From Clostridiales bacterium (GTDB taxonomy: Bacteria; Bacillota; Clostridia; Saccharofermentanales; Saccharofermentanaceae): DNA of 64,000 nucleotides. This document shows, one piece after another, positions 44,966-53,938 of this stretch. The position numbers and the translations under genes were made by a program. Under the pieces are notes generated by a model that was not told the origin of the DNA, ran no database searches, and saw only the letters and a list, made by a program, of their open reading frames with translations. The stretch is from NCBI GenBank assembly GCA_017617995.1, contig JAFZVE010000045.1, positions 42,897-106,896 of the forward strand, written 5' to 3'. The stretch's first letter is position 1. The number at the start of each line of letters is the position of its first letter.

Positions 44966-45210
44966 TTTCTAGTCCTCCGTTTTCCTGCCATGTTTCCCAG
45001 ATGAAATGATACCACATTTTCCTCGCATGCTCCTGCGAATCTTTTTTGCGTAAATCCCCGGATTTGTCCTATTTCTCATGCTTTCTGATTTTTCCTCAAA
45101 ATCGGAGACTTCGGCGAACTTGCCCGTTCACGTTCCCGTGGGATTTGTTTACACTTGATAAACGAAATCCGGGTCTGCGCCGTGACCTGATTTCGGTGGA
45201 TTTCGTATTT

Positions 45211-45228
45211 CGGAGAAGTACTTCTCCG
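45211..45228. promoter_or_regulatory. 18-bp perfect palindrome CGGAGAAGTACTTCTCCG upstream of fabF
   Basis: Perfect dyad, flanked by ATTT on the left and CGAAAT on the right, which extends the symmetry with a 2-nt bulge. It lies in the 467-nt gene-free stretch between the divergent TetR and fabF genes. It could be a regulator operator or a member of the small intergenic hairpin family. The rest of 44966-45432 shows only GATTTCG/CGAAATC repeats and a direct repeat at 45331. Confidence 0.6.
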
Positions 45229-45330
45229 CGAAATCATCCCGCCGAAGCGAACACCCATTCTCCTCACAAATCATTCACGGAGGCGGGCGAAATCAGACGC
45301 GGCGCAGCTCACTCACCCGGTGCAGGCGCC

Positions 45331-45400
45331 GCAGAAAAAGCGCAGACGAAAACCGCCCGAACAGGAAACGCGCATTGCAGAAAAAGCACGGACGAAAACC
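45331..45400. repeat. Direct repeat GCAGAAAAAGC...GACGAAAACC, two copies 46 bp apart
   Basis: Copies at 45331-45353 and 45377-45400 differ by a base or two in the middle. Just upstream of the fabF ribosome site. Confidence 0.5.
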
Positions 45401-45432
45401 CTGCGTCGCCACGGGACGAAGAAAGGAAACGT

Positions 45433-46662
45433 ATGGAAACCAGAAGAGTCGTTATCACAGGAATGGGCGCGGTCACCCCGCTGGGAAACAGTGTGCCCGC
45501 ATTCTGGCAGGGCCTCCGCGAAGGCCGTAACGGCATCGCGCCCATCACGAAGATCGACGTTTCCGAAAGTCCCATCAAGCTCGCCGGCGAAGTCCGCGGG
45601 TTCGATCCGAGAGATCACATGGATTTCAAATCCAGTAAGCGGATGGAGCTTTTCTCGCAGTATGCGGTCGCCGCGACTCGCGAAGCGCTCACGGCATCCG
45701 GTCTGGACCTCACCCGCGAAGACCCGTTCCGTATGGGCGTCATCGTCGGCTGCGGCGTCGGCGCCATGCAGAAGCACGAGCAGGAGATCCCGAAGTTCCT
45801 GAGCGGCGCGCGTGTCGACCCTCTTTACATCCCGCTCGTCATCACGAACATGGCCTCCGCGAATATCGCGATCCAGTTCGGTCTGAAGGGCAAGAACATG
45901 GATATCTCCACGGCCTGCGCCACCGGCAGCCACTGCATCGGCGAGGCCTATAACGCGATCCGTCTCAATGAAGCAGACGTGATCGTCGCCGGCGGCACCG
46001 AGGCCGCCATCACCACCTCTGCGATCCAGGGTTTTTCCGCGCTAAAAGCACTTTCCACCTGTAGTGATCCGGATCTGGCGTCGCGTCCTTTTGACAAGGA
46101 GCGCGACGGTTTCGTGCTCGGCGAAGGTGCCGGCATATTAGTTCTCGAAGAATATACGCATGCCCTGAAAAGGGGTGCGAATATCCTGGCCGAAGTCGTG
46201 GGCTATGGTGTAACCAATGACGCTTACCATATTACTTCTCCATCCCCCGATGGCAGCGGAGCCGGCATGGCGATGAAGATCGCGATGCGGCAGGCAGGAC
46301 TCCAACCTGCTGATATTGATTACATCAATGCCCACGGTACTTCGACCCACTTAAATGACCTCTACGAGACGCGCGCCATCAAGTACGCGCTAGGCGACTG
46401 CGCCTCGCGCGTCTCGATCAACTCCACCAAATCCATGACCGGCCATCTTCTCGGCGGAGCCGGCGCCATCGAGGCGATCGTCTGCATCTGCGCGATCTCC
46501 GACGGCTTCATCCACCTGACCCGAAACTCCTCTGCCGGGGAAGACGAGCTCGATCTGGACTACACATTCCACACAGGAAAAGCACGCTCCGTCCGTACCG
46601 CGATGAGTAACTCCCTCGGCTTCGGAGGCCACAACGCCACAGTGCTTTTCCAGGCAGTGTAA
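45433..46662 (+). CDS. fabF: Beta-ketoacyl-ACP synthase II
   Basis: 409 residues, normal length. Elongates acyl-ACP with malonyl-ACP in fatty acid synthesis. The start ETRRVVITGMGAVTPLGNS is the conserved N-terminus of FabF and follows GAAAGGAAA; the frame is open further upstream but has no site. Catalytic Cys in DISTACATGSHCIGEAYNAI, the two His in YINAHGTSTHLND and KSMTGHLLGGAGAIEA, and the C-terminal NSLGFGGHNATVLF are present. It stands alone without the usual fab neighbours (acpP, fabD, fabG), so it is a detached or additional copy. Confidence 0.92.
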   Translation: METRRVVITGMGAVTPLGNSVPAFWQGLREGRNGIAPITKIDVSESPIKLAGEVRGFDPRDHMDFKSSKRMELFSQYAVAATREALTASGLDLTREDPFRMGVIVGCGVGAMQKHEQEIPKFLSGARVDPLYIPLVITNMASANIAIQFGLKGKNMDISTACATGSHCIGEAYNAIRLNEADVIVAGGTEAAITTSAIQGFSALKALSTCSDPDLASRPFDKERDGFVLGEGAGILVLEEYTHALKRGANILAEVVGYGVTNDAYHITSPSPDGSGAGMAMKIAMRQAGLQPADIDYINAHGTSTHLNDLYETRAIKYALGDCASRVSINSTKSMTGHLLGGAGAIEAIVCICAISDGFIHLTRNSSAGEDELDLDYTFHTGKARSVRTAMSNSLGFGGHNATVLFQAV

Positions 46663-46739
46663 GCATACCTTAACTGCATTTTCCGGCATAATTTGCTTCC
46701 CATACCCCCTAAAGGCCCTGTAATACTACGTAAATATAC

Positions 46740-46767
46740 TTGAAATCATCGGTTAACCGAGTATAAT
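46740..46767 (+). promoter_or_regulatory. Promoter with palindrome CGGTTAACCG in the spacer
   Basis: TTGAAA (46740-46745), 16-bp spacer, TATAAT (46762-46767). The perfect 10-bp palindrome CGGTTAACCG at 46750-46759 sits between the boxes, a place where a repressor or activator could act. Confidence 0.6.
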
Positions 46768-46812
46768 TAGTGGTAGTAAGTGAAAATTTATCTTTAGGGA
46801 TGGGCTACAGAA

Positions 46813-48462
46813 ATGTCTGGATTTTTGGATGCATTAAAGGGTAAATCAGATGGCAGATTCGGCACTCCTGCTGTGGAGTTGTCCGCACCGGGTGGAAATC
46901 CCGGCAATCTTACAGGTGATCCGTCAGACGGCAAGGGACGCAATTTCCTGGCAGCAGATTCATCTGCTGCGAATTACGCCAGAGAGCGTGCCGCTGCAGC
47001 GAAGGCGCAAATCGAAGCTCGTAAGGCGATGGAAGAATCCAGAAAGTCAAAGGAAGATCCCCGTAAATCTGAGTCTTCAGGTATTACTCCGATCAAGCCG
47101 ATCATTGATGAAAAGCCGGCAGACGATGCAAATACTGCTCCTGCTTCGACAGCTCGTGCTTCCGCTCAGCAGAGTGGACGTCCGGGTTCCATGGCTAGAA
47201 CTTCCACAACTGCTACCGGCACAGCTACCCGTCCGGGTTCTGGTGTCGCTTCTTCCCGTCCGGGCACTGGAACGGCAACAAGACCCGGAACGAACACGGC
47301 TTCCCGTCCCGGCACAGTTACACCTTCACCCCGCCCGGTGACAAGCAATGTTCCACCGCGTCCGGTGACAAGTAATGTACCTCCTCGTCCGGTAACCAGT
47401 AATGTACCGCCGCGTCCGGTAGCAAGACCGGCTGCAGATAATGCAGATGCGGCAAAGGCTGCTGCCGCGAATACCAGAGGTAAGACCGCTGCGACAATCG
47501 CCGCTGAGAAGGCAAAGATTGAGTTTACTCAGGCGAAGGCCCGTGAGACCCGTGCGGTTCAGGAAGCAGAAGACGCCGCTTCGAAGGCAGAGGAAGCAAG
47601 AGCCGCAGTAACAAAGGCCACCGAGATCCTCGAGGCCGCGATCAAGACAGAGACGGAAGCTTCCGATGCAGCAAAGGCTGCGGAAGACGAATACAACAAC
47701 GCCCTGCAGGCGGCCAAAGATGCACAGGCGGCTGCAAACAAGGCAGAAGAGATCGCCCGTGCCGCTGTAAAGAAGGCCAATGAGGCGATGCGTATCGCTT
47801 CCCAGAAGAAGACTGAGCAGGATGCCAGATTGACTGCCAAGAGAGCCGGCATGAAGGCCAGAAAGACGGCTGAAGATGCTGAGCAGCAGGCGAAGGCCGC
47901 TGCTTCCCACGCAGAAGAACTCGTAAGAACGACCGAGAAGAAGGCTGAGGAAGCGAAGTTCGCGACCAGACAGGCAGAAGAAGCATACGAGCTCGCCAAC
48001 AAGAAGAAAGAAGAAGAGGACGCCAGACTCCAGGCAGAGAAGCTTCAGGAAGCTGCCAAGATCGCTGCTGCGAAGGCAAGACAGAAGGCAGAGGAAGCTG
48101 CCAAGAGAGCCGAAGAGGCAATGGCTGCTGCGCGTAAGGCTGAGGAAGAGGCGAAGGCCGCCGCTGCCGCTGCTGAAGAAGAAGCAAAGAAGGCCGAAGA
48201 ACTGGCTCTGCAGAATGCGAAGTTTGCGGCTGAGGCCGCTGCTGCCGCGGAAGCTGGTGCCGGGGAGTCTTCCGAAGCAGAGAAGTCCGAAGCGGATACC
48301 ACATCTGCTCCTGAAGAAACCGCTGCTCCTGTAGAAGCTGCTGCAGAAGAGTCTTCTGAGCCTGCCGCTGAGGCTGAAGTAGTCACTCTGGCTGATGCGA
48401 TCGAGGCCGCTGTTTCCGGTGAAGAATCCGAAACAAGCGAAGCACCTGCCGCAAACGAGTAA
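46813..48462 (+). CDS. Ala/Lys/Glu-rich coiled-coil protein with Pro-rich repeats
   Basis: 549 residues, no signal peptide or membrane span. The N-terminus (SGFLDALKGKSDGRFGTPAV) is followed by a Lys/Arg-rich helix, then a disordered Thr/Pro/Gly region (residues 105-215) with RPGT-type repeats and three and a half copies of the 9-residue unit PRPVTSNVP. Residues 220-490 are a long TolA-like coiled coil of AKAAEEA-type heptads. The tail is Ser/Glu/Ala-rich and acidic. It has its own promoter and terminator. No family assignment: it resembles cytoplasmic structural or polar-scaffold proteins. The low-complexity repeats are likely to vary in length between strains. Confidence 0.7.
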   Translation: MSGFLDALKGKSDGRFGTPAVELSAPGGNPGNLTGDPSDGKGRNFLAADSSAANYARERAAAAKAQIEARKAMEESRKSKEDPRKSESSGITPIKPIIDEKPADDANTAPASTARASAQQSGRPGSMARTSTTATGTATRPGSGVASSRPGTGTATRPGTNTASRPGTVTPSPRPVTSNVPPRPVTSNVPPRPVTSNVPPRPVARPAADNADAAKAAAANTRGKTAATIAAEKAKIEFTQAKARETRAVQEAEDAASKAEEARAAVTKATEILEAAIKTETEASDAAKAAEDEYNNALQAAKDAQAAANKAEEIARAAVKKANEAMRIASQKKTEQDARLTAKRAGMKARKTAEDAEQQAKAAASHAEELVRTTEKKAEEAKFATRQAEEAYELANKKKEEEDARLQAEKLQEAAKIAAAKARQKAEEAAKRAEEAMAAARKAEEEAKAAAAAAEEEAKKAEELALQNAKFAAEAAAAAEAGAGESSEAEKSEADTTSAPEETAAPVEAAAEESSEPAAEAEVVTLADAIEAAVSGEESETSEAPAANE

Positions 48463-48535
48463 CGGTAACACTGTTACAAAGGGCTCGATTGCAGCCGTTC
48501 CCGGAGATCGGGAATGCTAATAACCTAAAGAGTAA

Positions 48536-48570
48536 GAAAGAACCGTCTCACATATTGAGGCGGTTCTTTC
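48536..48570 (+). terminator. Rho-independent terminator after coiled-coil gene
   Basis: GAAAGAACCGTCTCA (48536-48550) pairs with TGAGGCGGTTCTTTC (48556-48570) with one G-T pair; A/T-rich both sides, so it may serve the convergent nifU as well. A smaller hairpin TTCCCG-N5-CGGGAA lies at 48498-48514. Confidence 0.75.
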
Positions 48571-48592
48571 ATTTACATCTTTTCTGACTGAC

Positions 48593-48967
48593 TTATCCCT
48601 TTTTCTTCTCGTAATCTTCCAGCGCCGCCTCGATGGCCTCCTGCGCCAGGACCGAGCAGTGCAGTTTATGGGCCGGGAGTCCGTCGAGCGCCTCGACTAC
48701 CGCCTGATTCGTCAGCTGTCGTGCTTCCGATACCGGCTTACCCTTGATAAGCTCCGTTGCCATGGAACTCGATGCGATCGCGCTTCCGCAGCCAAACGTC
48801 TCAAACTTCACATCCGTTATGATTTCATCCTCGATCTTGAGGTACATCTTCATGATGTCACCGCACTTGGCGTTACCAACCTCACCCACACCATCAGCGT
48901 CCTCGATGACGCCCACGTTTCTCGGGTTTCTGAAATGATCCATTACTTTTTCGCTATATAATGCCAT
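48593..48967 (-). CDS. nifU: NifU/IscU-like Fe-S cluster scaffold
   Basis: 124 residues, the N-terminal domain size of clostridial NifU/IscU. Three cluster-binding Cys are clear: EVGNAKCGDIMKMYL, ETFGCGSAIASSSMATELIK and LHCSVLAQEAIEAAL, along with YSEKVMDHFRNPRNVG at the start. It receives sulfur from the desulfurase encoded 33 nt upstream. GGAGGAACG ribosome site. Probably regulated with nifS by the divergent Rrf2 protein. Confidence 0.93.
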   Translation of the reverse strand: MALYSEKVMDHFRNPRNVGVIEDADGVGEVGNAKCGDIMKMYLKIEDEIITDVKFETFGCGSAIASSSMATELIKGKPVSEARQLTNQAVVEALDGLPAHKLHCSVLAQEAIEAALEDYEKKKG

Positions 48968-49000
48968 ATTCGTTCCTCCAATCGCTTATCGATATATTCA

Positions 49001-50185
49001 TCACAGGATGAACGGGGTCTTGCCCGCCATCAGGTTTCTCCACACCGGGGAGAAGCCGCGCAGATATTCGACTACTTCTTTGACGGACTTGATGATGTAG
49101 TCCGCATCTTCATCTGTCACATCCTCGCCGAGGCTCAGTCGAAGCGAACCGTGCGCGACATCGTGCACGCGTCCGATTGCCAGGAGCACATGGCTCGGAT
49201 CGAGAGATCCGGATGTGCAGGCGCTTCCCGAAGAAGCCGCGATGCCCTTATCATCAAGAAGCAGAAGCAGAGATTCTCCCTCGATGCCCTCGAAGCAGAA
49301 GTTGATATTACTCGGAAGACGATTCTCCGCATCGCCGTTCAGCGCACTGTGCGGGATCTCCTTAAGGCCCGCAATGATCTTATCGCGGATCGGGACCAGA
49401 TGTTCTCTGTTCGCATCGATGCTTGCGACCACTTCCTTCAGCGCGGTAGCTGTCGCCGCGATACCCGGCACATTCTCCGTACCGGCTCTTTTACCGCGCT
49501 CCTGCGCACCGCCCTCGATAAGGTTACTGAGGCGGATACCCTTCTTCGCATAGAGGAAACCGACGCCCTTCGGGCCGTGGAACTTGTGCGCCGAAGCCGA
49601 CAGCATGTCGATGTTCTGCTCGTTGACATCGATCTTGATGTGTCCGATCGCCTGCACAGCATCCGTATGGAAAAGCACTCTTCTACGGCGGCATACTTCG
49701 CCGATCTCCTTGATCGGCTGGATCGTTCCGATCTCGTTATTGGCATACATGATCGTGACCAGGCAGGTATCCTCGCGGATCGCCGCGTCCACTTCCTCCG
49801 GAAGCACGATACCGTTCTCGTGCACATCGAGTAGCGTGATCTCGAAGCCTTCCTTCTTCAGTTTCTCGAGCGTATGCAGAACCGCATGGTGCTCGAAAGC
49901 CGTGGAGAGGATGTGCTTCTTTCCATCCTTCTCACCGAGCTTCGCAGCCGTAAGGATCGCCTGATTATCGGCTTCACTTCCGCCTGAGGTAAAGAGGATC
50001 TCACGAGGCTCTGCACCGATCAGTGCGGCCACTTCTTCTCTGGCCGTCTCGAGTACTTCCTTGGCCTTCTGTCCGAATTCATAAAGACTCGACGGGTTTC
50101 CGTATGTTTCATTTATTGTCGATACCATCGTTGCGATGGCGGCTTCCGACATTTTTGTTGTAGCTGCATTGTCCGCGTAAATCAC
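49001..50185 (-). CDS. nifS: Cysteine desulfurase
   Basis: 394 residues from a GTG at 50185, which gives the conserved N-terminus [17 protein letters not shown] and is preceded by GAAAGGATG; an ATG-led extension to 50272 would cover the promoter region. PLP lysine in [20 protein letters not shown], cofactor-binding [15 protein letters not shown], and the catalytic Cys loop [20 protein letters not shown] are present. It makes persulfide from cysteine and hands sulfur to NifU. First gene of nifS-nifU. Its -35 is overlapped by an ACCTAT-N7-ATAGGT site. Confidence 0.94.
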   Translation of the reverse strand: MIYADNAATTKMSEAAIATMVSTINETYGNPSSLYEFGQKAKEVLETAREEVAALIGAEPREILFTSGGSEADNQAILTAAKLGEKDGKKHILSTAFEHHAVLHTLEKLKKEGFEITLLDVHENGIVLPEEVDAAIREDTCLVTIMYANNEIGTIQPIKEIGEVCRRRRVLFHTDAVQAIGHIKIDVNEQNIDMLSASAHKFHGPKGVGFLYAKKGIRLSNLIEGGAQERGKRAGTENVPGIAATATALKEVVASIDANREHLVPIRDKIIAGLKEIPHSALNGDAENRLPSNINFCFEGIEGESLLLLLDDKGIAASSGSACTSGSLDPSHVLLAIGRVHDVAHGSLRLSLGEDVTDEDADYIIKSVKEVVEYLRGFSPVWRNLMAGKTPFIL

Positions 50186-50255
50186 AGGGCAACATCCTTT
50201 CCGAATCGTATAGTTTTTTCTCGTTCCACTCTTGTCATGGTGCGTATTTGCTCGT

Positions 50256-50330
50256 ATAATATACCCATTCACCTATAGTGTCAATAGGTTAATGTCTTGA
50301 TTTACCTATTCACCCTAAGGTATAATAGGT
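50256..50330. promoter_or_regulatory. Divergent nifS / Rrf2-regulator promoters with two ACCTAT...ATAGGT operators
   Basis: Minus strand: TTGACA at 50284-50279, 17-bp spacer, TATTAT at 50261-50256 (nifS). Plus strand: TTGATT at 50297-50302, 18-bp spacer, TATAAT at 50321-50326 (regulator). ACCTAT (50271-50276) and ATAGGT (50284-50289) form a dyad over the nifS -35; ACCTAT (50304-50309) and ATAGGT (50325-50330) form a wider dyad over the regulator's spacer and -10. This fits autoregulated IscR-type repression. Confidence 0.75.
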
Positions 50331-50396
50331 GTCAAGCACGAATTGACAACAATATCTGCCTTTAACACAATCTCTGATGTATGGAGGAATGTTATT

Positions 50397-50834
50397 ATGA
50401 TTTCTACTAAGGGAAGATACGCCATCCGCGTGATGCTGGATCTGGCCGAGAACGACAACGGAAACTATATCCCTCTGAAGGATATAGCCGAGAGGCAGGA
50501 GATCTCAAAAAAATATCTGGAGATCATCGTCAAGGATATGGTGGCCGGTGGCCTCGTGGTCGGAGCCAGCGGCAAAGGTGGCGGTTACCGGCTCTGCAAA
50601 AAACCGAACAAGTACACGATCGGTGAGATCCTGGAACTGATGGAAGGTCCGCTCGTCTCGGTCGCCTGCCTCGCCAACAAGGATTTCAAGTGCACCCGCA
50701 GGAAGAGCTGCCAGACCCTGCCTCTCTGGGTCGAGTACGATAAGATGGTGCATGACTTCTTCTTCAAGAAACACTTAAGTGACCTCATGGATCCGAAGAC
50801 TCCGAAGGAGACGAAGAAACCCACAAAGAAATAG
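50397..50834 (+). CDS. iscR: Rrf2-family Fe-S responsive regulator (IscR-like)
   Basis: 145 residues. Start ISTKGRYAIRVMLDLAEND is the conserved Rrf2 N-terminus and follows GGAGGA. The winged helix LKDIAERQEISKKYLEIIVK and GKGGGYRLCKKP are typical. Three Cys in VACLANKDFKCTRRKSCQTL can hold a [2Fe-2S] cluster. The protein is expected to sense cluster status and repress nifSU and itself through the dyads between the genes. The C-terminal tail is Lys/Pro/Thr-rich. Confidence 0.92.
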   Translation: MISTKGRYAIRVMLDLAENDNGNYIPLKDIAERQEISKKYLEIIVKDMVAGGLVVGASGKGGGYRLCKKPNKYTIGEILELMEGPLVSVACLANKDFKCTRRKSCQTLPLWVEYDKMVHDFFFKKHLSDLMDPKTPKETKKPTKK

Positions 50835-51037
50835 ATACTGCCCTAAAAGCAGAAAGCCAGGCCATGTAAACCCTGAAAACAGGCGCTTGCAACTGCCGGT
50901 TGACACATTTCCAAGGCGACTTGATAGTGTGCAATCGGCAGTTTTGCTATATTGGGATCATCAAGCAAGTGCGCAAAAGTCTTGACGAATCGGACACACG
51001 GAAAACTGATATAATGAATGAAAGAGAGGGACAAAAG

Positions 51038-52027
51038 ATGATCCTTGCAGAGAAAATAGTGGAAGAAAGAAAGAAGAACGGCTGGTCCCAGGAAGATCTC
51101 GCCGACAAGCTCGGTGTCTCCAGACAGTCGGTCAGTAAGTGGGAGAGCGCCCAGTCGGTCCCGGACCTGCAGCGCATCCTCGAGATGAGCAAGCTCTTTA
51201 ATGTGAGTACAGATTATCTTCTGAAAGACGAGGTCGAAAGCCGTCCGGCAGAGCAGGCTTCAGAAGAATCCGGCAGAGAACTCCGCCGCTTATCGATGGA
51301 GGAAGCCAATTCCTTTCTTAGAGAAAATGACAGCTTTGCGGGCAGAATCGCTACCGGCTGCCTGATCTGCATCCTCTGCCCCGTCCCGCTTCTGTGCATA
51401 ATGGCTCTGCAGCGGATGGGCACACTGCCACTGGCCGAAGACCCGGCCGGCGCGCTGGGTACGATCCTTCTTCTGGCGATGGTCGCGGTGTCGCTGATTT
51501 TCTTTATCCCGGCGGCCATGGCGCACAGCAAGTGGGACTGGCTTGAAAATGATATCTTCGATACAGAATACGGTGTGGATGGCCTGGTGAAGTCCAAGTC
51601 AGAGAAGTTCCAGAGCCGCTTCATCCGTGCGATTACGGCAGGGACAGTTCTCGTACTTCTGGGTGTGATCGCGCTCTTTGCCGGCGCCGTCATCGACGAG
51701 CACAACGAACCTCTTCTGATGGGTCTGTGCTGCATCCTTCTTGCCTGTGTCGGGCTCGCAGCGTTCATGATCGTAAATGCCGGCATCATCAAGGATGGGT
51801 ACTCCAAGCTCCTCCAGGAAGGCGATTACAGCAAAGAAGAGAAGAGCAACACCATTCTTAAGGCCGTCACTCCGGTCTACTGGATGATCATGACCGCCAT
51901 CTACCTCGGTTGGAGTTTCCTGACCAACAGATGGGACATCTCCTGGGTCATCTGGCCGATCGCCGGTGTTCTCTACGGTGGTCTTAGCGTAGTTCTGCGC
52001 GCAGTCCATAAGAGCAGGAAACAGTAA
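51038..52027 (+). CDS. XRE-family regulator with C-terminal membrane domain
   Basis: 329 residues. Residues 1-65 are a helix-turn-helix (KIVEERKKNGWSQEDLADKL, GVSRQSVSKWESAQSVPDL). After a Glu/Arg linker come about five membrane spans (ATGCLICILCPVPLLCIMAL, TILLLAMVAVSLIFFIPAAM, AGTVLVLLGVIALFAGAVI, LLMGLCCILLACVGLAAFMI, WVIWPIAGVLYGGLSVVL). Such one-protein membrane-bound regulators are common in Clostridia; the signal is unknown. Start at 51038 is set by GAGAGGG; longer readings lack a site. Transcribed alone between the Rrf2 gene and a convergent hypothetical gene. Confidence 0.85.
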   Translation: MILAEKIVEERKKNGWSQEDLADKLGVSRQSVSKWESAQSVPDLQRILEMSKLFNVSTDYLLKDEVESRPAEQASEESGRELRRLSMEEANSFLRENDSFAGRIATGCLICILCPVPLLCIMALQRMGTLPLAEDPAGALGTILLLAMVAVSLIFFIPAAMAHSKWDWLENDIFDTEYGVDGLVKSKSEKFQSRFIRAITAGTVLVLLGVIALFAGAVIDEHNEPLLMGLCCILLACVGLAAFMIVNAGIIKDGYSKLLQEGDYSKEEKSNTILKAVTPVYWMIMTAIYLGWSFLTNRWDISWVIWPIAGVLYGGLSVVLRAVHKSRKQ

Positions 52028-52078
52028 CAAGATCCCCCTCGGATATCGACTACTTTTTTACTTCTTAGAAGGAAGACC

Positions 52079-52119
52079 TACCTCATCCGGTCTGCCAGCA
52101 TGGTCAGCCGGATGAGGTA
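52079..52119. terminator. 12-bp hairpin between convergent genes
   Basis: TACCTCATCCGG (52079-52090) and CCGGATGAGGTA (52108-52119) are perfect inverted arms with a 17-nt loop. The T-run is poor on both strands, so termination strength is uncertain. Confidence 0.55.
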
Positions 52120-52134
52120 ATCGTTTATTCTCAC

Positions 52135-52845
52135 TTAATTCTCGTGTCTTCTCAGATACGCCTCGTAGGCCGCATCGATCCGAACCTTAAAGGCATCGTA
52201 ATCCTCCCAGCGGAACGGGAAACCATGTATCTCGGTCTGAAGCGTCTCCTTCGCGAAAGCCCTCAGCTCGTCCATATACGCCCCCTCGAAATACTCTTTG
52301 ACGAAGGCCCGCGCCTTTTTCTTGATCTCGTCTTCGAGAAAAATCCCGTCATTTCCGCTCAGATGCGCAGTAGGTTTCTCCTCGCGTCGTTTGATCTTCG
52401 CGACAAAAGCTCTGGCATCTTTCGCTATGTCTTCATCCCATTCCTCACTCGGCTGGTAGAAGCCTTTCTCGATGATCCACATCAGAAGATACGTAAAGTC
52501 ATCGTAGGCATACTCCCACACGATATCCTTCTCTTCTTTCGTCAGGTCTGATTCCTTTTTCCCGTGCTGCTTACAGTACAGTTCGCAGGCACTACTGTAA
52601 TTCAGACCATGATCATCATAAAGGTTCTCCGCCCAGACCGTCGCTTCCGCCGGCTGCGGTGCTTCGGTTTTTCCGGATTTCCCCTTGATCAGCTGACGTA
52701 CAAAATGGATAAACAGTCCTTCCCAGAAAAGCCCGATCACAAGCAGAATGATAAAACCGGATACAGAATCATTCATGATCGCGACAAGCGAAAGGAAGAA
52801 GTGGCCCAGGGCCAGGAGCTGAATCAGCACAACCGCGAGTATCAT
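52135..52845 (-). CDS. Hypothetical protein with two N-terminal membrane helices
   Basis: 236 residues. Helices ILAVVLIQLLALGHFFLSLV and SGFIILLVIGLFWEGLFIHF anchor the protein; the rest is a charged soluble domain rich in Lys, Glu and aromatic residues (VWEYAYDDFTYLLMWIIEKG, YEGAYMDELRAFAKE-like). No family recognised. It may be transcribed after or with the CPBP protease upstream on the same strand (55 nt gap). Confidence 0.6.
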   Translation of the reverse strand: MILAVVLIQLLALGHFFLSLVAIMNDSVSGFIILLVIGLFWEGLFIHFVRQLIKGKSGKTEAPQPAEATVWAENLYDDHGLNYSSACELYCKQHGKKESDLTKEEKDIVWEYAYDDFTYLLMWIIEKGFYQPSEEWDEDIAKDARAFVAKIKRREEKPTAHLSGNDGIFLEDEIKKKARAFVKEYFEGAYMDELRAFAKETLQTEIHGFPFRWEDYDAFKVRIDAAYEAYLRRHEN

Positions 52846-52900
52846 AGGATCTCAACCTCACTTTCCCGTTCGCTCTTCGCATCAAAAAACTACACGACCA

Positions 52901-53827
52901 TTATACCATCTCGAGTGTCTGTCTTTCATCAACAGTCAGAATCTGCCGGTTCTGCGCTCTTCTTTTTCTGTTGATCATATACAACGCTGCGATGACCAGG
53001 ACGATGGCGATCACTGCGCCCCATGATCCTTCTACTCCGAAACCTGTGTCAAAGCAGAGTCCGCTCGTTGCTTTTTCCGCCTTGAATACTGAGTACGGTG
53101 CGGAAATACCACTGTTCGGAAGGCCGAAGAGGACGGTCTGGGTGAAGTTCCATGCAGTATGCATTCCGATTGCGATCCAGATGTTTTCCGAATAGTACAC
53201 GATGAGGGAGAACATGATGCCTGCGGCGAAGACGCCCAGGATGCTGGCTGCACTGATACCGGGATTTCCGAGGTGGAAGATCGTGAAGAAGAGGCAGTTC
53301 CCTACGATGGCCACTACCGGGCTCTTATATCTTCTTCTGAGCTTGCCCATGATGTACATTCTGCAGATCAGTTCTTCTCCACCTGCCTGAAAAAGGATCG
53401 CCACGAGATAGCCGATCAGGGGAAGAATCTGTACGCTTCCGAAAGTGAAAGAAAGGCTGCCTGTAAGAACCGCGCCTGCGATAATGGATGCATTAAGAGC
53501 GAAGCCTGAAGCAAGACCCAGCACCGAGCCGGTTACGATCGCGGTTTTCTTTTCCGGGGAAAGGACCTTAAGGAGTTTGCGGTTCTTCTTGAAGACCAGA
53601 AGGCCGAGAGGAATGGAAAGGCAGAATCCTAAAGAGAGAAGATATGTGCCGATATCGGCGGCAACGTCCGCATTACTTGTAAAGAGATATCCCCATTTAT
53701 CTATTTGGAAAACCATCTGTCCGAGGAAGCCTCCCAGCTGCATCCACAGATACGCCTGGATAAATACGAGGAGTAAAATGTCTGTCCATGATCTTTCTTT
53801 TCGTAAGAGTTTTTCTTTGATATTCAT
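52901..53827 (-). CDS. CPBP-family intramembrane metalloprotease
   Basis: 308 residues with about eight membrane segments. Motif 1 is AGGEELICRMYIMGKL (EExxxR), motif 2 is FFTIFHLGNPG (FxxxH), and motif 3 is GMHTAWNFTQTV (HxxxN). These define the CAAX-prenyl-endopeptidase/bacteriocin-processing (CPBP/Abi) family, membrane proteases that process peptides or act in bacteriocin self-immunity. No bacteriocin gene is adjacent. The C-terminus after the last helix is basic. Confidence 0.88.
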   Translation of the reverse strand: MNIKEKLLRKERSWTDILLLVFIQAYLWMQLGGFLGQMVFQIDKWGYLFTSNADVAADIGTYLLSLGFCLSIPLGLLVFKKNRKLLKVLSPEKKTAIVTGSVLGLASGFALNASIIAGAVLTGSLSFTFGSVQILPLIGYLVAILFQAGGEELICRMYIMGKLRRRYKSPVVAIVGNCLFFTIFHLGNPGISAASILGVFAAGIMFSLIVYYSENIWIAIGMHTAWNFTQTVLFGLPNSGISAPYSVFKAEKATSGLCFDTGFGVEGSWGAVIAIVLVIAALYMINRKRRAQNRQILTVDERQTLEMV

Positions 53828-53938
53828 TGAGTTATCCTCCGTTTGTTTGATGACTCCACTATAGAAGAAGTCGCGGTAGCATCTCCACCACCGCGACCTT
53901 GAACTTTGTCAACCTGAGGTTGCAATCCCCTGTTTACA

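Noticed and set aside
45046..45432. N-terminal extension of fabF by 129 residues.
   Set aside because: The extension has no homology, and the conserved FabF N-terminus with its ribosome site is at 45433.
47326..48471. 381-codon minus-strand frame opposite the coiled-coil gene.
   Set aside because: Leu/Ser/Gly/Cys-rich antisense of GCN-rich codons; no ribosome site.
50982..51015. TTGACG and TATAAT as promoter of the XRE regulator.
   Set aside because: Spacer of 22 bp is too long for a normal sigma-A promoter; the -10 may still be used.
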